From: Desulfatibacillaceae bacterium
GTDB taxonomy: Bacteria; Desulfobacterota; Desulfobacteria; Desulfobacterales; Desulfatibacillaceae
Length of the DNA stretch: 6,153 nucleotides
NCBI GenBank assembly: GCA_030018745.1
Contig: JASEHB010000164.1
Location: 1 to 6,153 of the forward strand
Reading direction: 5' to 3'
In this document: positions 1-6,034 of the stretch, one piece after another
How positions within the stretch are numbered: position 1 is the stretch's first letter
Layout: each line of letters begins with the position of its first letter
The notes under the pieces: generated by a model
Database searches by the model: none
Told to the model about the DNA's origin: nothing
What the model saw: the letters and a program-made list of their open reading frames with translations, nothing else
Position numbers and translations under genes: made by a program

Positions 1-464
1 CTTGCCGGGTCATTTTTTTTATGGAAAAGGCTAAAATTAAAAAGAGGGCTGTGGAGGGGCTTGCTGTCTGCCCAGAAGATTTGGTCAAAGCGGCCCATAA
101 GGGCGATGGGCGATTCTGCATATGCAAAAACAGGCCCTTTGAGGCGTCTGCCAAGAGCAAGGGAAAGAAGCGGCTCTCCGCCCATGTGCAACAGGCAGGT
201 GGGAGGGCTAAAAGCCCCGTTTGATGACGGCCCGTTTAAAATGGCGCGAAGGGCTACGGAAAAATCCCAGACCGCATCCACAAGGCCTCCATTGCGCAGC
301 ACGGCGGCTTCCATGCCGCTGGCATAAACGCAGGGAAGCACGGCAGCCACAATCTCCACCTGCGGGAAGCGTTTTTTGACAGCCAGGGCAAAAGGGTGCA
401 GCCAGCCCGAAACCTCTCCGGGGCCATTGACCGTGACCACAATGCGCAGCCTGCTGTTTGCCAT
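1..464 (-). CDS. LpxB-like GT-B glycosyltransferase, N-terminal part (runs off window)
   Basis: This is an open frame of 154 codons with no stop before the left edge, so only the N-terminal part is present. The protein starts MANSRLRIVVTVNGPGEVSG. A beta-strand followed by the Gly-rich loop GPGEVSG at residues 14-20 resembles the GEASG loop at the start of lipid-A-disaccharide synthase (LpxB). Further on are LPCVYASGMEA (43-53), LLHMGGEPLLSLALGRRL (91-108), GPVFAYAESP (110-119) and GRFDQIFWAD (124-133), which read like alternating strands and helices of a Rossmann half of a GT-B enzyme. I infer a relative of LpxB ('lipid-A-disaccharide synthase-related'), not LpxB itself, because the sequence diverges after the first loop; donor and acceptor are unknown. 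There is no signal peptide. The ATG at 464 follows the fadD stop by 41 nt with only a weak GGCGG-like ribosome site; no other plausible start lies upstream in frame. It is probably co-transcribed with fadD. Confidence 0.7.
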   Translation of the reverse strand, partial: MANSRLRIVVTVNGPGEVSGWLHPFALAVKKRFPQVEIVAAVLPCVYASGMEAAVLRNGGLVDAVWDFSVALRAILNGPSSNGAFSPPTCLLHMGGEPLLSLALGRRLKGPVFAYAESPIALMGRFDQIFWADSKPLHSPLFNFSLFHKKNDPA

Positions 465-505
465 TAAAAGCCGCCGCTCGCTCGTTGTTGCACAAGGCTT
501 TGGTG

Positions 506-2200
506 TCAGACCCCGAACCGGGCCTGATCGCCTGCGCGCAATTCCTTGCGCAGCACTTTGCCCACATTGCTTTTGGGCAGCTCCGGCAAAAACTCGATTT
601 TTACGGGCCACTTGTACTTGGCCAGGCGCTCCTTGCAAAAATCCAGCATCTCCTGCTCTGTTGCCGTCTCGCCCTCTTTTAAAACAAGAAACACCTTCAC
701 CGCCTCCCCCCGTGTGGGATGGGGAATGCCCACTGTGCAGACCTCTAAAACTTTGGGGTGAAGAAGGAATGTTTCGTCAATGTCGCGGGGGTAAACATTG
801 AAACCGCCGCAAATTATCATGTCCTTCTTTCGATCCACAATGTAAAAAAAGCCGTCCTCATCCATTGTGGCAATGTCGCCCGTGAAAAGCCAGCCGTCCC
901 GCAGGGCCTCTGCGGTTTCCTCGCTGTTTTTCCAATAGCCCTCCATCACCTGGGGGCCTTTTACAACAAGCTCTCCGCGCTCGCCTGGGGGCATGGTCTT
1001 GTGGCCTGTGGCCAGATCCAAAATTGCACAGCGGGTATCGGGCAGGGGAATGCCTATGCTGCCCGGCTTGCGGTTTCCGCCAAAGGGGTTGACGGTTACA
1101 ACAGGCGAGGACTCTGTCATGCCAAAGCCCTCCACAATGGTTGCGCCGGTTATCTCTTCAAACTCCTTTATGACCGCCAGCGGCAGGGGGGCAGAGCCGG
1201 AAAAGCAGCCCTTTATGCAGGTCATGTCGGTTTTTTCCAGGGCCGGATGGTTCAAAAGGTTGGCAAACATTGCCGGAACCATTGGCGCAAAGGTGGGCCT
1301 GAATTTTCTTATGGCAGCCAGAAGCTCATCTGGCTGGGGTTTTGGCACCAGAATATTGTTCCAGCCCTGCCAGATTGCAAAGTTCATGGCTGTTGTAAGG
1401 CCGAAAACATGGAAAAAGGGCAGAGCGCCCAGCATTACCTCCCTGCCTTTTTCAAAGCCGGGAAACCAGGCTTCAAGCTGCTGCACATTGCGGCTCAAAT
1501 TGGCATGGGTCAGCATGACCCCCTTGGAAATACCCGTGGTGCCGCCGGTGTAGGCAAGCATTGCAAGGTCTGCGCTGTCCACAGCAACCTCCGGCGGCTT
1601 TTGCGCGGCCTTATCCAACAGTTCCTTGAAGCGAAAAACGCCCTCCTCCTGCCGCACATCGGCTGCAAGGCCCTTTTTCTTTGCCACAAGGCCAAAGAGC
1701 AGGCTTTTGTGGAAGGGCAGATAATCGCCGATGCTTGTGTAAACAATCTGCCTTACACTTGTAAGGGGGCGCAGCTCTATCATGCGGTTTGCCAGAAGAT
1801 CTAAAGTTACAAGCACCTTGGCTGCTGAATCATTTAACTGATGGCCAAGCTCCCTATCCGAGTAAAGGGGGTTGTTCATCACAACAACAGCGCCAAGTTT
1901 GAGCGCCCCATAATAAGCAACCACCGTTGGAATGCAGTTGGGCAGAAGTATGGCCACAGCATCGCCCTTTTTTACGCCCATGCCGGAAAGGGCTGCTGCA
2001 AAGCGATCCACCATGCCCAACAACTCTTTGTAGGTGAGCACAAAGCCACGGAAATTGAGGGCAGGATTGTCGCCAAAGCTTTGTACCGCGGCATCCAGAG
2101 CCTGGACAAGGGTTATGTCCCGGTAATCCAGAGAGGCCGACACGCCTTGGTCGTAGAACTTGAGCCAGGGTTTTTTGTCATATATGGAATCTTGTGTCAT
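506..2200 (-). CDS. fadD: Long-chain fatty acid-CoA ligase (acyl-CoA synthetase)
   Basis: This enzyme activates long-chain fatty acids with ATP and CoA to acyl-CoA, AMP and PPi, feeding beta-oxidation or lipid synthesis, in the cytoplasm or at the inner membrane. The 564-residue product is close to E. coli FadD (561). It belongs to the ANL adenylate-forming family. Visible motifs are the phosphate-binding loop YTGGTTGISKG (217-227), the A5 motif GFGMTES (358-364), and the hinge and FACS-type signature from GWLFTGD (436-442) through DRKKDMIICGGFNVYP (456-471). The catalytic lysine is K548 in PKSNVGKVLRKEL. No transmembrane segment is evident. The frame extends upstream to a TTG at 2227, but the ATG at 2200 is preferred because it has GAGGA 4 nt ahead and gives the usual N-terminus (KPWLKFYD). 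It lies 68 nt downstream of rsmI, after a short hairpin. Chain-length specificity cannot be read from sequence; a medium-chain ligase is possible. Confidence 0.95.
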   Translation of the reverse strand: MTQDSIYDKKPWLKFYDQGVSASLDYRDITLVQALDAAVQSFGDNPALNFRGFVLTYKELLGMVDRFAAALSGMGVKKGDAVAILLPNCIPTVVAYYGALKLGAVVVMNNPLYSDRELGHQLNDSAAKVLVTLDLLANRMIELRPLTSVRQIVYTSIGDYLPFHKSLLFGLVAKKKGLAADVRQEEGVFRFKELLDKAAQKPPEVAVDSADLAMLAYTGGTTGISKGVMLTHANLSRNVQQLEAWFPGFEKGREVMLGALPFFHVFGLTTAMNFAIWQGWNNILVPKPQPDELLAAIRKFRPTFAPMVPAMFANLLNHPALEKTDMTCIKGCFSGSAPLPLAVIKEFEEITGATIVEGFGMTESSPVVTVNPFGGNRKPGSIGIPLPDTRCAILDLATGHKTMPPGERGELVVKGPQVMEGYWKNSEETAEALRDGWLFTGDIATMDEDGFFYIVDRKKDMIICGGFNVYPRDIDETFLLHPKVLEVCTVGIPHPTRGEAVKVFLVLKEGETATEQEMLDFCKERLAKYKWPVKIEFLPELPKSNVGKVLRKELRAGDQARFGV

Positions 2201-2204
2201 TGTT

Positions 2205-2209
2205 TCCTC
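2205..2209 (-). promoter_or_regulatory. Ribosome binding site deciding the fadD start
   Basis: GAGGA lies 4 nt before the ATG at 2200. It supports this ATG over the in-frame TTG at 2227, which sits inside the hairpin at 2220-2242. Confidence 0.75.
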
Positions 2210-2219
2210 GTTATTTTGC

Positions 2220-2242
2220 GCCTGCAAGGGCGCTTTGCAGGC
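2220..2242 (-). other. Inverted repeat (RNA hairpin) between rsmI and fadD
   Basis: This is a perfect 8-bp inverted repeat, GCCTGCAA / TTGCAGGC, with arms at 2220-2227 and 2235-2242 around a 7-nt loop. In the fadD-sense transcript it is followed by GCAAAATAACGAGG, not by a U tract, so it is not a typical intrinsic terminator. It starts 26 nt after the rsmI stop and ends 10 nt before the fadD Shine-Dalgarno. It could be an mRNA processing or stability element, a weak attenuator, or chance. Confidence 0.5.
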
Positions 2243-2268
2243 CTTGTTAGGTCAGGCGCAGGTCTTTG

Positions 2269-3159
2269 TCAACCGCGGGGGTTTTTGGGCTGTTCCTCTT
2301 TGATTTTAAGGGCAAGGGCGTAAATCTCGGCCTTTTTTCTGCCAAAGCGCTTTGCCACGCTCCCGGCAAGGGCGGAGAGGGAAAGGCCCCCGTCTGCAAT
2401 GCCTTCTGCCAGGGTTGCGGCAATGGCATCCTCATTTTCTTCAATGCCTTGCAACTGCGCTCCGGCCACAAGCAGCGTGCATTCGCCCAGCACCGCCTGG
2501 CGCTCTCTCAACTGCCCGGCAATTTCGTTTAGGCTTCCGCGCAAAAACTCCTCGTGGGTTTTGGTCATCTCCCTTGCCAGCACAGCCTGGCGATTCCCCA
2601 GTTCAAGGGCAAGGGTCTCAAGGGTCTTTATAAGCCTTTTTGGCGATTCGTAAAAGACAAGAGTTGAGCGCAGCCCCTTTAGCTCCTCCGTGCGGGCTTT
2701 GGCAGCCCCGGCCTTTCTTGGCAGAAATCCGGCAAAATAAAAGGAGTCTGTTGGAAGCCCGGAGACACAAAGGGCTGCAACAGGCGCGCTTGGGCCGGGA
2801 ATGGGGATCACGGAAATGCCCTGGGCAAGCGCGCTGCAAACAAGCCTAAAGCCAGGATCAGAAAGGCTTGGCGTGCCTGCATCGCTCACAAGGGCCATGC
2901 TCTGGCCCTGCTTCATTCGCTCCAGAAAGTGGGGGGTGCGGGCCTGCTCATTGTGCTCGTGGCAGGAGACAAGGGGCTTTGAAATGCTGTGGGCGGCCAG
3001 AAGCCTTTTTGTCTTGCGCGTGTCCTCGGCAGCGATAAAATCCACCCCGGCCAGCACCTTTAAGGCACGCAGGGTTATGTCGTCAGGGTTTCCTATGGGC
3101 ATTGCAACCACAAAAAGGCTGCCTTGCCCCCCCTTATTGGACGGCGCATTCAAAGGCAT
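2269..3159 (-). CDS. rsmI: 16S rRNA (cytidine1402-2'-O)-methyltransferase RsmI
   Basis: RsmI uses S-adenosylmethionine to 2'-O-methylate C1402 of 16S rRNA in the ribosomal P site; together with RsmH it makes m4Cm1402, which affects start-codon choice and decoding fidelity. The 296-residue product matches the family (E. coli 286). Tetrapyrrole-methylase-fold motifs appear in order: the N-terminal strand with PIGNPDDITLRAL (21-33), AAEDTRKTKRLL (43-54), SCHEHNE (65-71), LVSDAGTPSLSDPG (90-103, SAM region), PIPGPSAPVAAL (119-130), LPTDSFYFAGFLPRK (135-149), FYESPKRL (169-176), AREMTKTHEEF (195-205) and a C-terminal helical region. The frame is open to 3216, but the ATG at 3159 is chosen because a strong GGAGGT lies 8 nt ahead and homology begins just after it. 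The gene starts inside yraN with a 26-nt overlap, indicating co-transcription and probable translational coupling. Confidence 0.95.
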   Translation of the reverse strand: MPLNAPSNKGGQGSLFVVAMPIGNPDDITLRALKVLAGVDFIAAEDTRKTKRLLAAHSISKPLVSCHEHNEQARTPHFLERMKQGQSMALVSDAGTPSLSDPGFRLVCSALAQGISVIPIPGPSAPVAALCVSGLPTDSFYFAGFLPRKAGAAKARTEELKGLRSTLVFYESPKRLIKTLETLALELGNRQAVLAREMTKTHEEFLRGSLNEIAGQLRERQAVLGECTLLVAGAQLQGIEENEDAIAATLAEGIADGGLSLSALAGSVAKRFGRKKAEIYALALKIKEEQPKNPRG

Positions 3160-3505
3160 TTTCAATGACCTCCGCAATGGGCTTGTCCGCCAGCTCGTCA
3201 ACCGCCACAACATCAAAGCGGCTTTTGCAGCCGTTTAGGTTATTGGCGGAAACATAAAAAAGGGCTGCAAGGGATATTTTTTTCTGCTTGGCAGGTGTTA
3301 CAGAAAGCTTTGCCGGCCCAAATGAGGCAGAAAGGCGGGTCTTTACCTCCACAAACACCAGGGTATCGCCCTGCCGGGCGATTATGTCTATTTCGCCCAT
3401 TGGGCAGGTGAAGTTCTGCTCCAAAATTTTGCAGCCCCGTTTTTTGAGGATTTTTACAGCCAGGGCCTCGCCGCTTCTACCTTTTTTTCTTGTGCTGGTT
3501 ATCAT
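3134..3505 (-). CDS. yraN: YraN / UPF0102 family nuclease-like protein
   Basis: This is a small, widely conserved bacterial protein of the UPF0102 family with a restriction-endonuclease-like fold; its cellular role is not established, though a DNA repair or recombination link via a Holliday-junction-resolvase-like fold is often suggested. The 123-residue product has the usual length. Family marks seen are GRSGEALAVKILKKRG (9-24), GEIDIIARQGDTLVFVEVKTR (37-57) and SRFDVVAV (95-102). Within the second, D40, E53 and K55 form the D-(x)n-ExK nuclease-type triad, so the active site looks intact. No signal peptide or membrane segment is present. The start is ATG at 3505 with only a partial GAG 6 nt ahead; a stop lies in frame shortly upstream. 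Its 3' end overlaps rsmI by 26 nt. yraN near rsmI is also familiar from E. coli, where rsmI (yraL) neighbours yraMN. Confidence 0.93.
   Translation of the reverse strand: MITSTRKKGRSGEALAVKILKKRGCKILEQNFTCPMGEIDIIARQGDTLVFVEVKTRLSASFGPAKLSVTPAKQKKISLAALFYVSANNLNGCKSRFDVVAVDELADKPIAEVIENAFECAVQ
3168..3173 (-). promoter_or_regulatory. Ribosome binding site for rsmI inside yraN
   Basis: GGAGGT sits 8 nt before the ATG at 3159. It lies in the last codons of yraN and decides the rsmI start over the upstream in-frame ATGs at 3216 and 3213. Confidence 0.8.
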
Positions 3506-3606
3506 AAGAGGCTCTAAATCCGGCTGCTTACTTTAAACAAGATATTGTTGCGGGGAAAGGTTTGAAAAACTGAAAAATCGCTCGCTTGGTTACAGCAAAA
3601 AGCGCG
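3506..3606 (-). other. Intergenic spacer tsaC-yraN, AT-rich
   Basis: This is the longest gap between genes in the window (101 nt) and is more AT-rich than its surroundings. It holds T-runs in the sense direction (ATTTTTCAGTTTTTC) and a small palindrome AACAA-GATA-TTGTT at 3536-3549. I see no convincing -35/-10 pair and no GC-rich hairpin before a U tract, so neither a promoter nor a terminator can be called. It could hold a weak internal promoter for yraN-rsmI-fadD. Confidence 0.4.
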
Positions 3607-4269
3607 TCAGGCCTTTGTCTGCTCTCCTGCAATCTCTGCGCCCAGAACCTGGCTTATGGCTCTGCGGCTGACTGCGCCTTCCCGCAGAAGGCGCGGTATT
3701 GGGCCGCTAATATCCAGAACGGATGAGCCTGGGCCTCCTGCAAGAGCACCGGCGTCCAGTATTATTTCTGCACCCTGCTTTATGCCTTGCGCAAGCTGCG
3801 CCACATCCCAGGGCGCAGGAAGGCCCGATGGGTTGGCGCTTGTGCCGGTTACGGGCCTGCCCAGAGCCTTTATAAGCGCCCTTGCCACAGGATGTGCCGT
3901 AAGGCGCACGCCAATGGAGCCATTTGCCGAGACAAGGGTGGCAGGGGCATTCTTTTTGGCTTTTAGCACAAGGGTAAGCCTGCCGGGCCAGAAGGCGTCT
4001 GCAAGCTTTTGTGCCATAGGGCCAAAATCATCAACCAGAGCAATAACCTGCTCCATATTCTGCGCCAGCACCAGCAGGGATTTTTCCCGCTCCCGGCCCT
4101 TGAGGGCAAAAACCCTCTCCACAGCCGCAGGGTTGTACGCATCTGCGGCCAAGCCGTAAAGCCCGGTTGTGGGAATAACCGCCATGCCGCCGGAGGCGAT
4201 TATCCCTGCTGCCCGGTTTATGTCCTTCTCATCCGGGCTTGCAGGATTTATAAAAAGGGTTTCAGCCAC
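3607..4269 (-). CDS. tsaC: L-threonylcarbamoyladenylate synthase (TsaC/YrdC/Sua5 family)
   Basis: The enzyme makes threonylcarbamoyl-AMP from L-threonine, bicarbonate and ATP, the first step of N6-threonylcarbamoyladenosine (t6A37) formation in ANN-decoding tRNAs; TsaB, TsaD and TsaE complete the transfer. The 220 residues give the short, single-domain TsaC/YwlC form without the extra C-terminal Sua5 domain. Motifs seen are PTTGLYGLAADA (33-44), ALKGRERE (55-62) carrying the K57/R59 pair, WPGRLTLVL (94-102), GSIGVRL (117-123) and GTSANPSG (142-149) with the conserved Ser and Asn. PTTG replaces the more common PT(D/E)T. The start is a GTG at 4269, overlapping the purDE stop by 8 nt; no strong ribosome site precedes it, so translational coupling to purDE is likely. 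The first later ATG (residue 29) would remove the first helix of the fold, so it is disfavoured. Confidence 0.93.
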   Translation of the reverse strand: MAETLFINPASPDEKDINRAAGIIASGGMAVIPTTGLYGLAADAYNPAAVERVFALKGREREKSLLVLAQNMEQVIALVDDFGPMAQKLADAFWPGRLTLVLKAKKNAPATLVSANGSIGVRLTAHPVARALIKALGRPVTGTSANPSGLPAPWDVAQLAQGIKQGAEIILDAGALAGGPGSSVLDISGPIPRLLREGAVSRRAISQVLGAEIAGEQTKA

Positions 4270-6034
4270 GCTCTGTAACAGCCTGCGCCTTTTCCATAAC
4301 CGCCGCTGCCATCTCTTTCTTGTGCTCCTTCAATCGCAGGGCAAGCCCGGAATCGGTGAGGCCGCATATCTGGGCTGCAAGGTATCCTGCATTCTTTGCC
4401 CCCATCTTGCCCACAGCCACCGTGGCAACCGGCACGCCGGGGGGCATCTGAACCGTTGAAAGCAGGGCGTCCAGCCCGTTTAAGGGTGTAGCGTCAATGG
4501 GCACGCCGATGATGGGCAGGGTGGTCTGGGCGGCCAGCGCACCGGCCAGATGGGCGGCTGCCCCGGCCCCTGCAACAATAACCTGAACCCCGCGCCCCTG
4601 CGCCTGGGAGGCAAGCTGCGCCGCGCGCTCCGGCGTGCGGTGGGCCGAGGCCACGGTCATTTCGTAGCCCACACCAAAATCCTTTAAAACCTTTGCGGTT
4701 TCTCGCATGATCGGCAGATCCGAATCGCTGCCCATGATTATAAGAACGCGAACGGGATTTTCTTTTCTTTTCAAGGCTTTTGCTCCTATATCCTTGCGGT
4801 GTTGCGCTCCAAGCCAGGAGATTTTGTCCACAGCTTTGTAGGCGCGGTCAATGGCATCTGCAATGCTTTGCCCTATGGCCGTAACCCCCAGCACCCGGCC
4901 CCCGGCGCTTACAATTTTGCCGTTGGCAGATGCTGTTCCTGCATGAAAAACCATCACGCCTTCCATTTTGGCCGCCTTGTCCAGCCCGGCGATTATGTGG
5001 CCTTTTTCGTAGTTGCCAGGATAGCCCTTGCTGGCCATCACAACGCACACGGATGGGCGCGGGTCTATTTCAAGCTCAATCTGATGGAGCCTTTCTTCGA
5101 CAACCGCCTCCATGACATCAACAAGGTCAGAGGAAAGGCGCATCAAAAGCGGCTGGCATTCCGGGTCTCCGAAGCGGACATTGAACTCAAGAACCTTGAC
5201 AGCCCGGTTGTCAATCATCAGCCCTGCATACAGCACGCCCTTGTAAGGGGTTCCACGGGCAGCCATTGCATCCACTGTGGGCTGCATTATGCTTTCCATA
5301 ATGTGCTTGCCAAGGGCCTCATCCACAACAGGCGCTGGCGAGTAAGCGCCCATGCCGCCCGTGTTGGGGCCTTTGTCGCCGTCATAAACAGCCTTGTGAT
5401 CCTGGCTTGTGGGCAGGGCCTTGACCGTTTTTCCGTCCGAAAAAGCCAGAAAGGAAGCTTCCTCGCCTGCAAGGAACTCCTCTATGACGCAGACTTTGCC
5501 CGCCGCGCCAAAGGCCTTGTCCTTCATCACCGTTTTCACGGCGCGGTTTGCCTCATCAAGACTCTGGCAGACCATCACGCCCTTGCCAGCAGCAAGGCCG
5601 TCTGCCTTCACCACAAGGGGCGCACCCAATTTTTTTACATAGGCAATGGCCTTTTCAATGTCCGTGAAGGCCTTTCCCTTTGCCGTGGGTATGGAGTTTT
5701 GCTCCATGAGCTTTTTTGCAAAGGACTTGCTGCCCTCCAATGCTGCTGCTGCCTTTGAAGGCCCGAAGATTTTAAGCCCCTTCTTTTCAAAGCGGTCTAC
5801 AATTCCAAGGGTGAGCGGGTCTTCCGGGCCGACCACGGTGAGATCCACCTTGTTCTTGATGGCAAAGGCCAAAAGCCCTGCAATATCGCTGGCCTTTATG
5901 TCAATGCACTGGGCAAGGCCCTTTATTCCGGCGTTTCCCGGAGCGCAGAAAATTTTTTTAACCCGCGGGCTTTGGGCGATTTTCCAGACAAGGGCGTGCT
6001 CCCTGCCTCCGCTGCCTATAACAAGAATGTTCAT
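4262..6034 (-). CDS. purDE: Fused phosphoribosylamine-glycine ligase (PurD) / N5-carboxyaminoimidazole ribonucleotide mutase (PurE)
   Basis: One 590-codon frame holds two purine enzymes. Residues 1 to about 423 are PurD (GAR synthetase: phosphoribosylamine + glycine + ATP). It shows the N-terminal GSGGREHAL (7-15), VVGPEDPL (67-74), ATP-grasp segments VVKADGLAAGKGV (141-153) and IEEFLAGEEAS (184-194), QDHKAVYDGDKGPNTGGMGAYSP (211-233) and the metal-binding EFNVRFGDPE (283-292). Residues 428-590 are PurE, class I: MGSDSDLP (434-441), SAHRTPER with catalytic H465 (463-470), AGAGAAAHLAG (488-498) and STVQMPPGVPVATVAVGKMGAKNAG (526-550). PurD normally ends near RKDIGAKALKR and PurE begins near VRVLIIMGSDSD, so the linker is only about four residues. 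All catalytic motifs look intact. The ATG at 6034 has AGGGAG 9 nt ahead. Class I PurE needs N5-CAIR from PurK, which is not in this window. PurE normally assembles as an octamer, which the fused PurD domain would have to accommodate. The end overlaps tsaC by 8 nt. Confidence 0.96.
   Translation of the reverse strand: MNILVIGSGGREHALVWKIAQSPRVKKIFCAPGNAGIKGLAQCIDIKASDIAGLLAFAIKNKVDLTVVGPEDPLTLGIVDRFEKKGLKIFGPSKAAAALEGSKSFAKKLMEQNSIPTAKGKAFTDIEKAIAYVKKLGAPLVVKADGLAAGKGVMVCQSLDEANRAVKTVMKDKAFGAAGKVCVIEEFLAGEEASFLAFSDGKTVKALPTSQDHKAVYDGDKGPNTGGMGAYSPAPVVDEALGKHIMESIMQPTVDAMAARGTPYKGVLYAGLMIDNRAVKVLEFNVRFGDPECQPLLMRLSSDLVDVMEAVVEERLHQIELEIDPRPSVCVVMASKGYPGNYEKGHIIAGLDKAAKMEGVMVFHAGTASANGKIVSAGGRVLGVTAIGQSIADAIDRAYKAVDKISWLGAQHRKDIGAKALKRKENPVRVLIIMGSDSDLPIMRETAKVLKDFGVGYEMTVASAHRTPERAAQLASQAQGRGVQVIVAGAGAAAHLAGALAAQTTLPIIGVPIDATPLNGLDALLSTVQMPPGVPVATVAVGKMGAKNAGYLAAQICGLTDSGLALRLKEHKKEMAAAVMEKAQAVTERG
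4772..4787 (-). promoter_or_regulatory. Possible internal translation start for free PurE (AGGAG + TTG)
   Basis: At the PurD-PurE junction the minus strand reads AGGAG (4783-4787), 8 nt, then TTG (4772-4774). The TTG is codon 421, in frame with the fusion, and would start a standalone PurE of 170 residues beginning (M)KRKENPVRVLIIMGSD. This is what an intact purE start would look like. It could be a remnant of a formerly separate purE or a working internal start; a match of this kind can also occur by chance in the codons for IGAKA. Confidence 0.4.

Noticed and set aside
208..567. Minus-strand open frame of 119 codons spanning the fadD end
   Set aside because: Its composition is Cys/Arg-rich and it overlaps the better-supported LpxB-like frame that starts at 464 and runs off the edge.
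758..1804. Plus-strand open frame of 348 codons
   Set aside because: It is the antisense shadow of fadD, has no recognisable motif, and is rich in Cys, His and Gly as antisense frames often are.
2201..2227. TTG at 2227 as the fadD start
   Set aside because: It lacks a ribosome site, lies within a hairpin, and adds nine non-conserved residues; the ATG at 2200 has GAGGA in place.
2220..2242. Intrinsic terminator after rsmI
   Set aside because: The stem is followed by GCAAAATAA in the sense direction, with no U tract.
3160..3216. ATG at 3216 as the rsmI start
   Set aside because: The added 19 residues simply reread the yraN end and precede the strong GGAGGT that serves the ATG at 3159.
4799..5758. 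Plus-strand open frame of 319 codons
   Set aside because: It is antisense to the PurD half, which has complete family motifs; this frame resembles no known protein.
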